64,000 bases of DNA from Medicago truncatula (GCF_003473485.1 NC_053044.1:49888091-49952090), one strand, 5' to 3'. Positions 1 to 12,051 are shown, counted from the first letter of the stretch. The notes: generated by a model from the letters alone, not told the origin. Numbers and translations: made by a program.

Positions 1-126
1 GGCGGAGAAGGTGGCGGTGAAAGGCTGGTGACGGCGGCGGAGAATGATTGAGGAACGGTGAGAGATTGCGGTTGTTGAGGGAGAGGAGAAGAGGTGAGTG
101 AAAGAAGATAGCTTGAGAGACACCAT
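1..126 (-). CDS. N-terminal exon of a probable plastid-targeted protein (partial, runs off the left edge)
   Basis: Reading the minus strand from an ATG at 126-124 gives 42 open codons to the window edge, beginning MVSLKLSSFTHLFSS. The peptide is rich in Ser, Thr, Leu and Arg, has an Arg triplet near residue 30 and has almost no acidic residues, which is the composition of a chloroplast transit peptide. The bases just upstream (127-200) are pyrimidine-rich on the coding strand, as in many plant 5' leaders. The mature protein lies outside the window, so its function cannot be named. A mitochondrial presequence is the main alternative. Too short to stand out as an ORF; the call rests on start context and composition. 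Confidence 0.6.
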   Translation of the reverse strand, partial: MVSLKLSSFTHLFSSPSTTAISHRSSIILRRRHQPFTATFSA

Positions 127-371
127 TTGTGTGGTTTTTGGAGAAGAGAGTGAAAGAGGAAGTAGAGAGTGGGATGAGGTTTTGTTTTGACTAGCTTCTG
201 TTATTTTTTATTTATTTTAAGTAAATAACATTTTTTTTCCAAGTTCAATTACTAATATTTTATAAAAAAAATTTCAAATATTGCACATGTTATACAAATT
301 CATTTCAATACTTCTTTTATGATATTAATGAACTAATAAGAAGATATAAATTATTACTCTAATTATATATA

Positions 372-631
372 CTCTCTGTGTCCTTTAATGTAGCCACCAA
401 ATGTAAACCTTTTTTCAAATTACAAGATGCATTTATTTTTTTTCTTCTAAATATGCCCTTAATTAATACTACTAACTTGTCTTTGAAATTTGAAAAGTCA
501 AATTTAATACATACAAACAAAGGACAATTTGGTAATATTAACACACAAAACAGACACATTAATTACACTGACAACTTTTCTTAAGAAATGTGAAAAAAGC
601 AAAGGGGGTTTACATATTGGGACGGAGGGAG
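372..631. mobile_element. Stowaway-like MITE
   Basis: The left end reads CTCTCTGTGTCC and the right end reads GGACGGAGGGAG, an imperfect form of the common CTCCCTCCGTCCC terminal repeat. Both ends are followed by a matching GTTTACATTTGG-type stretch, and TA flanks each side (370-371 and 632-633), as expected for Tc1/mariner-type elements. No coding capacity. Confidence 0.75.
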
Positions 632-633
632 TA

Positions 634-1983
634 ATACTTTAGATAAGATACAATGATATGATTTATCAAACTAAGAAAATCAAGAGAGAAGGAAGTATGA
701 TTATATGTTTAGATTTTTCAAAAATGGTGTTTTCACATAAACTAAAGTGCGGTATTTATACTACTAAATTTTTCACTATTACATGTATGAAATTATTTGT
801 TTTACTGTTCTAAGTTGACATTTAGATAGATAATTGACTCTTACTATTATAAGTTGACATTATGGATAGATATTTCAACCTAAATAGTGAGATATCTATA
901 ATTCTAGGATAATTTAGGATTTTATTATTTCTTACAACAAATTCATTACAATGATATTTTTAGTTCTTTTCAATTGAGTATCTTCGCATGTAACTATATA
1001 GAATATTCTTTGCATTTTTAAAACTAGATTTGATTATAAGGAATATGGTTAAGTTGAAAGATTAAAAGATCATTTATCATCTCATTCAAGTGTTTTTAGA
1101 GCATATATTTCACACAAAAAGGTTAAAAACATATTATAGGATTAATCAATTCATTATAATAATGAGTAGAATAAAAAATATGTACACAAACAAAGTTTAT
1201 GTCCATCTTAGGGTGCAATTCACTTTCAACTGTAAATTGAGTGGTAATATCGATTATCTCGCAAATCACGTAGTCTTAATTGGCTCCGTCAAAAAAAGTC
1301 TTAATTGATATAATATAAACTATCAAAGATTTAATTGACTAAGTTGCACATTTTAACATTAAAAAAAACATAAAATTAAAGGACTCTATTTTGGTTCAGT
1401 CCTTTCAAAACCAAATGTCACTAAGTGCACCTTTTAATTAAAATGAGGGACGAACATACTGTTTTATAAAGACTGGCAACAATCTTGAATCAAACATGCC
1501 TTCGGCCACCGTGTTCAAATTTAACAGATGGGAAATTAAGAGAAAATTTTATAGTAATTGCAAAAATCATCTAAGAAAATAAATTCAGCAGAACACTAAC
1601 ATGTCATAAAAGGAACCACGTACTATTCGCCCAAAAAGGCAAGGAACTAAGTACTACAAACACAGTTCTAGATAAATTAGCACACTAGGAAACACCAGGC
1701 CACAATACCTGAGTAATGCATGAAAATAAATCAAAATTTGATAGGGAAAAAAATAGTAAAAAGGTGGTTTCTGTGAATTTAGCAACAAATAGCCAGAAGC
1801 CACATGTTACTTCATATTTAACACCAAAACAACTTTTCTATGTCGATTTCAGTATACAATTTTCAGGCATTGTACAAGCTACATAGGATCAAAACTTCCA
1901 ATTGCACAGACTCTCCAAATTAATGTTTGGTAGAAAATTGGAGCAGATTTCAGCCAAGTAATCTGTTCGTAGAGGGTTCAAAT
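634..1983. other. AT-rich intergenic stretch, no gene recognised
   Basis: AT-rich sequence with short runs and no open frame resembling a known protein. The right-hand 200 bases or so probably include the 3' untranslated region of the minus-strand RPA12 gene, which stops at 1986-1984. Confidence 0.5.
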
Positions 1984-4900
1984 TTAATTCTCCTGAAACT
2001 GATGACCACAGCGAGTGCATGTGTAAAAAGTAGTCTGCCCTTCATCCGCCGATCTCATCTGAAATTAGGTAAGATTTAGATACATAAATTTTGAGTACTA
2101 AACTAGCTTCAAATTAAATTGGCAAAGCTTCATTGTGAAGTCTCATAATACCTGTCTGGTATAAAAGGCAGCTTCACCATGACCACATTTTTCACATGTC
2201 TTGTTGACCTGTAAAGAAACATAACACTAAAACATGTAAACATCCGCTTAAAGATCGATCATGTCATTTCATACTGCAGGATGCATTACCTTAGACAATT
2301 GCACCTTCTGTTCCTCAATTAGATCGATTCCAAGTTCTCTTCTGATATCCTGCCAACCACAAAGTACACAAGGATCATTTGCCAATAATCGATAATATGT
2401 GAATTTGTACGTGCTTAAAATCAAGACACAAATTTTTCTATATTGATATCAAAATCCTAACCTAGATTGATATTTCAAAAAGCCAAATTATTCATTCATA
2501 CTTCTAAAACAGTGATCTTTTCACTATATCCCACCACGACAAAGTAAATCAAGGTATCGTTTACTTGGCTGGGAGCTTAGATCAGGGAAAAATGCACTAT
2601 GGTGTAAAGTGATGAAAGGTAAATATAACAGAGCTAATATGGAGGAGGATATAGTAATAGCAACAACAGCTGGTTCTGCATTGTGGAAGACTATAGTGAG
2701 GGCGTGGCCGAATTTCGCTCAATATGAGTATCGTTCTGTTGGTAATGGAATGATTACAATGGCTTGGAATCTGATAGGTGTGTGTGTGAATTGATGAATA
2801 ACACAGTGACAATTGATATGAGAAATAAACTGTAATTGTATTACTGGAAGAACAATTACAATTGCTGTAATATGGATAAGACAAAATAACAAACTGATAG
2901 TGTTAGCTATCAGTCCCAAGCACGCAGTGCTCCCCAAGAAATCACTAAGAAGTGACCCCACACAAATAACAGAAAATGATAGGATCCTTATTCTCTCTGA
3001 CACCTTCCACTTAAGTAGGCACATTCTCATGCACCTCTTGTAGCCACGTCATGCTTCTTTCTTTTCCTTGTGTATACTTTCCAAGTCTTATGATTTAGCC
3101 CATAATCAAGGCCCACAACTTCAGTAGTCTCATTGTTAGCACCTCTTCTATCAATACCTCCTTCCTTCAAAACATCCTTGTCCTCAAGGATAAATTCTGG
3201 AAACTGGCCACGCAAGACATCATCATCTTCCCAAGTCACATCATCTACAGACTTATGCTTCCACTGAATCAAACTTTGTGGAACTGTTACCCCTTCCCTC
3301 ACAGTTACTCTAGAACCCAGCACTCTTTCAGGATAGTGATCATCTTCTGCAGCCAACTCTAATTCCTTAGGAAGATCTCCCTGCACATCAAAATCTCCCA
3401 CAGCCTTCTTGAGCAAAGATACGTGAAAAACTGGGTGTATCTTTGATTGATCAGGCAACTTCAATTTGTAGGCCACCTCTCCTACTTTTGCAATTATCTG
3501 AAAAGGACCATAGAAGCGAGCAGCAAGCTTCTGGTTGATTCTCTTAATCACAGAATGTTGTCTATGTGGTCTCAACTTGAGGAAAACCCATTCTCCAACT
3601 TCAAACTTAACATCCCTTCTCTTCATGTCAGCATATTTCTTCATCTGTTGTTGAGCTCTTAACAAATGCTCTTTCAGTTGTGACAAAGCTTCGTCTCTTT
3701 CATTTAGTTCTAAAGCAACAGCTGCTACTTTAGTTTCATTGCTCAAAAACCTCAGCATATTAGGAGCTTGTCGCCCATAGACCACCTCAAAAGGAGTTCT
3801 TCCAATGGAGATGTGATAGGTGGTATTATACCAGAATTCTGCCCAGGGTATCCAATGTGACCAAGACTTTGGCTGTTCAGAAGCAAAGCACCTCAAATAG
3901 CTTTCTAAACACCGATTGAGGACCTCAGTTTGTCCATCTGACTCCGGATGATAAGAAGAGCTCATATTCAGCTTAGTACCTTGTAGCTTGAACAACTCTC
4001 TCCAAAAATGGCTGATAAAAATAGGATCTCTATCACTGATGATAGATTGTGGAATTCCATTCAACCTCTATTTCTTCATCGCTTTCAGCTCCTTCCACTT
4101 CCAGCGCTACAATCTCTCCTTCTTCGTTCAAGGTTTCTCCCTCTCCCAAGATCAACACTCGCATCGCACGTTCAGGACACTTATGGAGGGTGGGATGATA
4201 CTTACCCCCACATCTGAAGCACAACCCTTTTTCTCGCCTCTCAGCCATCTCTTTGTTGTGGATGCTTCGAATTCCCTTCCATTTCTCTGTAGATCCAGAA
4301 TTTTCACCCTTCTTTGCAGTAGAAAACACAGAGGCCGTTGAATTTGAGTTAGATCCCGTCAAACCCGTTTTCTGAACCGGGTTGGCCCGACTCCCATTTC
4401 CAGATCGGGTCGTGTTCTGGTAAATTGACCCGCTCCGATCCCTCATCTGTGACCCAGCCCAATCATTACGGCCCACTCTCTCATTCGCTCCTTTCCTTCC
4501 ATAGGATTTGTCATCGTCGTCTTCCTCCTTCAACTCATCTTCAACGTCCTTCGCCATACGCATCATTTGCATCCTGCTCTGAGGATTTAATGTACGCACC
4601 CTTCTCCGGATCTGGGGTTGTAACCCACTCATGAAGTATCCCAAATACTGTTCTTCAGGAAGCTTCCCCACCTGAGAAGAGAGTAACTCAAACGCTTCCA
4701 CATACTCTTCCACGCCTCTTTTCTGACGTAAGGTGGACAATTCTTCGAACGGATTCTCTAATTGACGACCACCATAACGAGCGATCAGCGCTTTCTTCAA
4801 TTTCTCCCAAGATAATTCATCCTCTGTTTCCATCAACAGATTAAACCAATGAATTGTTGTTCCTTCCATGCTAAGGCGTGCGAGTTTTACGCGCATCTCC

Positions 4901-7698
4901 TCCGACGTCTTCTGTACGTCAAAGTAGATCTCAGCTCTAGTAATCCATCCTACAGGATCGTCTCCTTCAAACACCGGCAACTTAACCTTCTTTCCGGAAA
5001 GTCGCGATTCCTGAAATTGGTTGGCGGAAGATTCACTCGTCTGAGTAAACTCCGGTGATGGTCGCTTCTCTAGCTGTTTGCTTAATTCACTCAACACAGC
5101 GCTCTGTTGTTGCATTGTAACACTCTGTTGTTGCATCTGTTGCGAGAGTACCAACAACGCTGACTTCATCTCACCCATCTCTGCTTCTAGGGCGTCAACT
5201 CTTTCTCCCATCTTAGGCTTTGGTGGCATCTACAATTCCGGTACGGTGGTGATTTTGATCCGGTAGGTCGGACCAATTGATAGGTGTGTGTGTGAATTGA
5301 TGAATAACACAGTGACAATTGATATGAGAAATAAACTGTAATTGTATTACTGGAAGAACAATTACAATTGCTGTAATATGGATAAGACAAAATAACAAAC
5401 TGATAGTGTTAGCTATCAGTCCCAAGCACGCAGTGCTCCCCAAGAAATCACTAAGAAGTGACCCCACACAAATAACAGAAAATGATAGGATCCTTATTCT
5501 CTCTGACACCTTCCACTTAAGTAGGCACATTCTCATGCACCTCTTGTAGCCACGTCATGCTTCTTTCTTTTCCTTGTGTATACTTTCCAAGTCTTATGAT
5601 TTAGCCCATAATCAAGGCCCACAACTTCAGTAGTCTCATTGTTAGCACCTCTTCTATCAGAATCATAGTTGGATTGCCGTGGATTATAAAATTGCTGATA
5701 TAGATATACCCCCAAATCTGCAGCAAGTTTCAGTGGCAGCAGGATTGGTGGATGAAGTGGAAATCGGAATGACCAAATGATTGATTGGTTGCCTAGTGAA
5801 ATTCAAATCAAGATTAAATATATTCTGCCTCCACACCAGGAGTTAGGGGCTGATATGAATTTATGTCCGGGAGATGTGTTTGGCAATTTCACAGTTGCCA
5901 GTACTTATTCTCTATTATGTGATCATGCTTCTATGGACAGAAATGACAACTGGAAAAGAATTTGGAGGCTGGGGGTACCTGAGAGAGTTAAGAGCTTTTT
6001 GTGGCTTGTCCTTCATGGGAGCCTAATAACTAAAGAGAGAAAGAACAAAATACATTTGAGAACTCCGTATTGTATCCATTGTAGAGAGCAAATTGAAACA
6101 AAACAACATGTGTTGATAGATTGTTCTCAAGCACTTGCCATTTGGCTGAATGTGGTTCCTACAAGCATGAGGAGATTTTTTTATTTTTTTTTATAGCATT
6201 CTCTTTGACGGGGTGGGTTTAAACGTGAATTGCACAGTTGAATGGGAAAGTAATTTGCAGTGGAGAGACTATTGGGCTTTAGCTTGTCATCATGTTTGGA
6301 GTTGGAGAAATAAAGAGATACACAATGAGAATTTTTCTAGACCAATTAACACATGGAGAGAAGCACTTACCAAATTGAAGGAGTATTATATGGCTCAGGG
6401 ATATTTCAAAAAAAAAATATGGCTCAGAGGGCTGAAGCTGTGATCAATGGCAGCATGCACAACAGGTTCAGATCAGTTGGAAACCTCCTTTGACGGGTTG
6501 GGTAAAATTGAATAAGGATGGAGCCAGCATAGGCGAGCTTTGGGGAGTTTTGCTTGGGCTTCAGATGGTGATTGATCGAGGATTCAAGGCGGTGGAGACT
6601 GGAGTTGTGTATTGATTCCCAAGCAGTTATCATGATTCATGAGTATTAAGAAAGGGTGTGTTAGTGCCAATGGTTGGAGACCAGTGCAGAAAATTCGGCA
6701 ACTAATGGAGCGTGAGCGGGAAATAACGATAAGTCATTCTTATCGGGAAGCGAACATGTGTGCAGATGGACTTGCTAATATTGGATGTCGTAGTAGCACA
6801 AATTTAATAGTTTATGATGATTGTCCTAATCAGATTAGGCAGGTGTATCTTGATGATGTAGAGGGAGTTCCCACTCCTCTTTTAGTTTAACGGTAGTTTC
6901 TTTTTCTTTCTTTCTTTTTTCTGGGCTTAGCCCTCTTGTATCCAAAAAAAAAAAAAAAACAGTTTATCGTAGATCTGTGAATTATATGTGCCTAAGTCAT
7001 AGCAGAGGTGGACATAATCAATTTCATCTAAACACACTAGCATTGAACATGGATGATATATGATAAGAGTGGTATTGTGACTCTGTTCAAGAAGAGCCAG
7101 TCTCCAGAAAATAGAGAAGAAATCTAGAATTAGAAGAAAGAAGTTTGGAGCAATTTTTCTCTGCTAGTTCATTCATCACTCGTCAATATAGTGATGATCC
7201 TTTGCAAAGTGTGCAGTGGTTTCAATATACTCTCTATCCAAACACCTAGTCACTCAGCCGTAGGAACTATAAGCCAGTTATAGAACATAGTAATATAATC
7301 ATAGGATAGGGGATGGATATAACATGCTTAAATTGGTCAATAAAACTAAGATCTGCAAAAACATACCTCAGCAGAAATTGTGTAACTTATTTCCTTTCCT
7401 TTAATATCTGAAGAAGACAAGGACATTCAGTTAGGACTTATAATGGGTTTTTTAAACACAAAAAATATTAGTTCACTTGCGCACAATATGCACAACAAAT
7501 TGTTTACTGCATATGCAAGGACAGTAATGATCTAAAACACACATTCTTACATCCAGAAGCACCATAGAAGCCTATTCTGACTGATGAATCATAAAATAGC
7601 TTACATATACAGTGTCTTCATTTGTAATCAGTTGAGGGAACCGTGAGCATTGTTCCACACAAGTGACAGAACAAAAAATCGCGACCACGTGAATACAT
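1984..7698 (-). CDS. RPA12: RNA polymerase I subunit RPA12, five exons, with an in-frame TGA in exon 1
   Basis: Exons on the minus strand: 7698-7605, 7407-7367, 2349-2290, 2208-2152 and 2058-1984 (stop TAA). All introns are GT-AG and all phases join. RPA12 is the small Pol I subunit that helps RNA cleavage and termination during rRNA synthesis in the nucleolus. Exon 1 gives the N-terminal zinc ribbon (FLFCHLCGTML). Exons 2-3 give the linker (KEISYTISAE, DIRRELGI). Exons 4-5 give a TFIIS-type ribbon with CEKCGHGE, the catalytic hairpin RSADEGQTTFYTC and final CTRCGH. Length would be 108 codons, slightly short for the family. Oddity: codon 27 is TGA at 7620-7618, just where the first Cys of the second N-terminal CxxC should be (next residues R-H-C). 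So this copy may be a pseudogene or carry a sequence error. Intron 2 is about 5 kb and holds a LINE and a gypsy element. Confidence 0.8.
2531..6960 (+). mobile_element. L1-like LINE, 5'-truncated, split by a gypsy insertion
   Basis: Two pieces (about 2531-2771 and 5660-6960) form one non-LTR retrotransposon tail in the RPA12 intron, opposite to the gene. The left piece reads GWELRSGKNALWCKVMKGKY, typical of the end of plant L1 reverse transcriptase. The right piece carries a zf-RVT region (RVKSFLWLVLHGSL, then CIHC and HVLIDC) at about 5860-6160 and a decayed RNase H domain ending in SYREANMCADGLANIG near 6740-6790. A poly(A) run at about 6943-6959 marks the 3' end. The coding frame is broken by several stops and shifts. 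About 1.5 kb without the insert; the 5' part of the element is absent. No clear target-site duplication was found, so the left boundary is approximate. Confidence 0.8.
2772..5659 (-). mobile_element. Ty3/gypsy chromovirus, shortened, recent insertion (fossil)
   Basis: Two 382-bp LTRs (2772-3153 and 5278-5659) start TGATAG and end CTATCA. Read side by side they show no difference, so the insertion is young. The flanking 5-bp duplication GAATC (2767-2771 and 5660-5664) confirms both edges. Parts on the minus strand: a gag region (about 5229-4100) with a coiled-coil-like N-terminus and a zinc knuckle (CFRCGGKYHPTLHKC), the C-terminal part of integrase, and a chromodomain-like end (about 3480-3190). 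A purine-rich tract adjoins the 3' LTR. The element is broken and not autonomous, with at least one large loss. It sits inside the LINE. Confidence 0.92.
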
Positions 7699-7923
7699 TG
7701 GCACTGTTTTAGGGTTACCTCGCCGGAGAAAGGGTTGCGTCGTCGGAGACGTGGTCCGGCACAGGGAGAAGTTGCGCACAGAGATGAAGTATTGCCGCCA
7801 CAGGAGAGAGAGTGGGAGGTTCGCGGCGGCGGTGCCGCTGGTCTGGGTGGCTGAGTTTCTTCTTCTCTTTTTCAGTTGTTGAGTTTTTTGGCGAGAATAA
7901 AAGGTAAGGGAATGGGTGAAAAG

Positions 7924-7930
7924 TATATAA
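7924..7930 (-). promoter_or_regulatory. Candidate TATA box of RPA12
   Basis: The minus strand reads GTTATATAC here, about 225 bases upstream of the RPA12 start codon at 7698. The intervening sequence would be a long 5' leader. Position and sequence are compatible with a TATA box; no transcript start is known. Confidence 0.4.
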
Positions 7931-7989
7931 CAACTAAGGGGTAGAGAGATGAGGTTTTCCACTTTTGCCCTTGTCAACAAAAACGAAAA

Positions 7990-10890
7990 TTGCTCTGTTT
8001 ACCACAAATCACAGCCAGGCTTTCATGACAATTCATAACAATCAACCACCGCCGTAGTCATCACACTAGATCAGGTGGACTTGCATATTTGGAAGACTTG
8101 CGATGTGTTTTTGTTCAATGTTTTTTGATTAATTAAGATGCTAAAGATAAAAGAAGGATAATACCTTAGCGGTGGTGCTGGATAAAAGCAAATAGATTTT
8201 CTTGCACATGCTGTAAAATGCTAATTATGATGAATAAAATATACAATAGTCTCAGTTTTATCAAAGATTGTAAAAAATAAAAAATATCATTAAAAGGTAA
8301 ACTCGTTGCCTCTCCCTCTTATTTTTATTTTGACGTCATTGCCTCTCTCTTTTGATCCCATTTATATTTATTTTTTTTATTATATTTATATATAATAAAA
8401 TCAAATTATTGTAAATTTAATGAGTTATTTTAACGACTAAATTAAAATATTTCAAATATTTAATCAAGCAAGTAAATATAATAATTTAATTGTGTTTGAA
8501 AAATGTATTTTAATTTCTTAATGAAGTAAAATTAAAATTAAACTACATTAACTTCATTACAAAATTAAACAATTATAATAAAATTGTATAGTATTAACTT
8601 TCTTAGTATAAGGATATTTTGGTCTTTTTCAAAATTAAACACACTTCTCTCTTCTCTATTTCTCTCCTTTCTCTCTCGTAACAAACAACCTATTAAATCT
8701 ACTCTATTTCTCTCTTATTTCTCTCTTCTCATACTCTCTCTTACCTATTTCTCTCTTCACAATTTCTCTTCTTAACCAAACGACCCTTTAAAAACTAATG
8801 AATAGTACATAAAACTTATTTATTTATATAAGTTCAAACGGACTTCAAGCAGTAAACTCATTTGCCCAATAATGACTTGAATGACACTTAGTAGTCAATG
8901 ATTAAATAAGGTGATTTTTATTTTGTTAAATACATGAAATAACAATAGCTACTTGAAAAAGTGAAGGAGTCGGAGTTTGTAGCCCGATCATATCGTTCAG
9001 CTTAACAATTGCATCATTTTTTCCGTTTGAGTTGTCACTTATGGATAATGTGATTGTGTAATAATAACAACAGTGTCCATCAGTCACAGTTCCGTTGCCC
9101 CAATATCACCCTCCATATATTTCTTTTCTTTTCTTTTTATGGGCATTGACATACAACAACTAACCACATTAACTAATAAACCAACAACTATTTGAAATTT
9201 AATGGCAAATTGTGAAGTTTTCTGCATCTTGCAAGCCATCACCTATAATGGTATTTACCGATCTTTCTCTCTTGTGAGTTGTTAATGTTAAAGTGAGATA
9301 ACTTAACTCTTGCATGTTTTTATAGTTGTTGAATGAAATCTTGTATCTTGGACTCTTCCCCAAATTTACTATTTGATGTTTATCATGTGAAATTAGAAAT
9401 TGTGGGTTATTTGCCTAAACAAGATGAAATTATCATAAGAAATAAAAAATAGCCTTAATTTGACTCATAAGTAACTTTAATTAACTTGCCTATCAATATA
9501 GCCTATAGGTATGCATGTTTTCTTTTTCTTTATTTTATCCCTTATTTGTGATCAAACCGTACTTTTTGACAGCAAAGATGAACATTCATATTTAAATTGA
9601 ATAAAGGTCATTACAAATGATAGAATCAATAGGGTTTGGGACAGTTCCCACCCAACTAGAACCTACATTACTAGAGATGCAAGCCAAGCCAAGCCAAGCC
9701 ATGAGCTGCTTCATTCTTACATTTACTAATCTGAACTGCAATAAAATTGTTTATCAAAGAAAGTACAGTAAATCTAAACCGTCAAGGATTGCAATATCAA
9801 TAATATCTGCCACTTGCAAGAAATCATGGACACATTTCAAGCATGTATATAGAATGGAACATATTCAAAGATATACTGTATTTCATCTGCCGTTTTTCTG
9901 TATATGTAATATGTTGAATAAGAGTATCCGTAAGATAGAAATGTAAAATTAGCAAGTTGATGATTTTCTTATTACCTCTACTTTTTAGTTTTGTGCATCA
10001 CTGTTTCATCACCATTGAGAATGATTTTAGTGTTAAGAGATAGGTGACCATCACCCCGGTAATCTGTATAAACCTGCTTGTCTGCTTTGAAGTTTTTTGT
10101 TGAGTGACTTATTAGCTATGTAGCAAATGACACTTCAAATTAAATGTGTGTTGGAGGATCCAACATGTGTCGGTGTCCGACACTAATAGGTGTAGTACAT
10201 TCGAACACTTTCATTTATCAAATTTTACCAGTATATGTCAGGGTGATATCCAATGGTTGTGTCTCGTCTCTATAAGTGCATTTATAACTTACGTTAGCCA
10301 CTTAATTTTTGTAGGCTACATGGTCTATATAAATGGTAATATAAAACCCTCATAAATTTTTTTATAAAAAATAAAATGAAATTGGAAGGAAAGATGAGAA
10401 ATTGAGCGATACTTAGTACTTCTGCAAGTTTCTCAGGCATGGTAAGAAACAGTCACTTGTACTACTGTTGCAGATAGGAAAAATGATTAGAGAATATTCC
10501 AGAAAAATGAAAGGTTATGAAAGATATCATACTAAGGAAGAAGGAGGATTCTACAGCTTTAGAAGAAAGAAGTGTTTTAACGTGATTTCAAATAGGAAGC
10601 AATGTTAGCAGTATTTGAAGCTTAAGTTTCGTGGAGTTATGCAATACTCCATATATATCTTGCTTTCTTTCTGTAGAAGTAGAGCTTCGATGACATGTTT
10701 AATCTTCTACCTTTGAGATATTGAAGAAATCTAAAATGATTGTAAACGTATGAGATTGAAGAGCAAAGATTTAACATGCCAAGTAGGTGTGTGGATGACT
10801 GAATAGGAGAAGATTTATGACAACAGGTTACCCTTTGTTGAGGGTGGAAAGAAAGGAGAGGGGTCAAGTGAGTGGATGTCTGTATTCTAC
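7990..10890. other. Intergenic region without a recognised gene
   Basis: Contains a CT-rich stretch at about 8641-8780 (CTCTCTATTTCTCTC-type repeats), a short GCCAA microsatellite near 9680-9700, and a segment around 10146-10260 with the palindrome-like GTGTCGGTGTCCGACAC that looks like part of a dispersed repeat. No open frame with recognisable protein content. Confidence 0.5.
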
Positions 10891-10894
10891 TAAT

Positions 10895-10944
10895 GTCCCA
10901 CATCGTCTAATGTAAAAGCGAAGCTGAGCTGCTTGCATATAAAA
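10895..10944 (+). promoter_or_regulatory. Plant snRNA promoter: USE plus TATA box
   Basis: GTCCCACATCG at 10895-10905 matches the plant upstream sequence element consensus RTCCCACATCG. A TATA box (CATATAAAA, 10936-10944) follows with 31 bases between them. That spacing is the four-helical-turn arrangement used by RNA polymerase II snRNA genes in plants; Pol III snRNA genes have about ten bases less. Confidence 0.9.
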
Positions 10945-10967
10945 TGAAAGGAACTCTTCTCTTGTTA

Positions 10968-11095
10968 AGCATGGAGCCTTGTGATGATGACATAGCGAAC
11001 TATTCTTTCGCCTTTTACTAAAGAATACCGTGTCAGCGTTACTATTTTTGGCATACGCTAGTTTTTGGAAGAGTCTTCTTAATTGAAGGCTCTAC
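10968..11095 (+). ncRNA. U5: U5 spliceosomal snRNA
   Basis: The invariant U5 loop I sequence CGCCTTTTACTAAAGA occurs at 11009-11024, closed by the stem ATTCTTT/AAAGAAT. A second helix pairs GTGATGATGACA with TGTCAGCGTTAC with one mismatch. An Sm-like site GTTTTTGG lies at about 11061-11068, directly before a 3' hairpin AGAGTCTTC/GAAGGCTCT. A 3'-box-like AGTTTGAA follows about 15 bases later. U5 aligns the two exons in the catalytic spliceosome. The 5' end is set about 25 bases after the TATA box and may be off by a few bases. A variant or silent copy cannot be excluded, but both promoter elements are intact. Confidence 0.9.
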
Positions 11096-11109
11096 AATAT
11101 TAGTTTGAA

Positions 11110-12045
11110 TATTTTGTTAGGCTTAATACATGCTTTGGTCTCTTAATTTATTTTCGAATTTTATTTTGGTGCCTTAATTATAAAGTGTCTCAATTCGGTC
11201 CCTTATGTCTTTTGTTGTTATCTCTTTTGGTCCTATCCGTTACATTTTAACTGTTTGATCTATTTTTCAAATAGAAATTGTTGGATCATGTAGGTTTATT
11301 GTACAGTTTGATCTATTTTTCAAATAGAAACTGTTGGATTGTTTATTGTAGCGGTGAATGATTAACATCTGATTTTTTTGAAGCCAAAAATATAATATTC
11401 CAGATTTTTTTATAAAATCATTTCGAAATGAAAGAAATTGAAAAAATAAAATAAAATTTACGAAATTTTTAAAAAAGGTCAGATTTTTTTTTTCGAAAAA
11501 AAAAGGTTTATACAAAATTCTGGAAAATATTTTTTTTCAAATTTTAATAAAAAATCTGGAATATATTTTTTCGAAAAAAAAAAATCTGACCTTTTAAAAA
11601 AATATTTTAATACAAATAATTATATAGCAAGAAATATGTAGTCCTTTTAATACAAAGTTTTTTCTTAAAAATGATTTTAATGATGTAAAAAATGAGAGAA
11701 AAAAGTTTTAAAAATATTTTTTACTATTATAAGAAAACACAAATGAAATCTCAGTTGCATAAAATTATTTTAAAATGATCTTTAAATTATTTATATAATG
11801 ACATCTTTTATTTTAATTTTAAAGAAAATGTCGTGATTAACCGATCTATATCAAACTTCAGACTTTTCAAGGTCTTATTTTCGAATTCTCTCAATGTTAA
11901 TTTATGTGAGTTATTTCATTCAAACTTTTGTTGCTCTGATTTTTTTTATCCAATGCTCTGATTTTAAATTGGTCCAAATTAATTGGTTATTTGATTAAAT
12001 TTCAAGTTAAAAAAAAAGTTGTTACTAAATTACTAAGCTAAAAAA
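11110..12045. other. AT-rich spacer with repeat-derived sequence
   Basis: Starts with a half element of the TTTGGTCTCTTAATT foldback type (11120-11250). Then come two copies of a 30-base motif TGATCTATTTTTCAAATAGA (about 11258 and 11309) and long A/T runs. No gene seen. Confidence 0.4.
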
Positions 12046-12051
12046 AGAGAG

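Noticed and set aside
5777-6443. Host zinc-finger/RNase H genes at 5777-6196 and 6213-6443
   Set aside because: They are the zf-RVT and RNase H parts of the LINE that surrounds the gypsy insertion.
7618-7620. The RPA12 TGA as a selenocysteine codon
   Set aside because: Land plants lack the selenocysteine insertion machinery, and the expected residue is a zinc-binding Cys. A mutation or sequence error is simpler.
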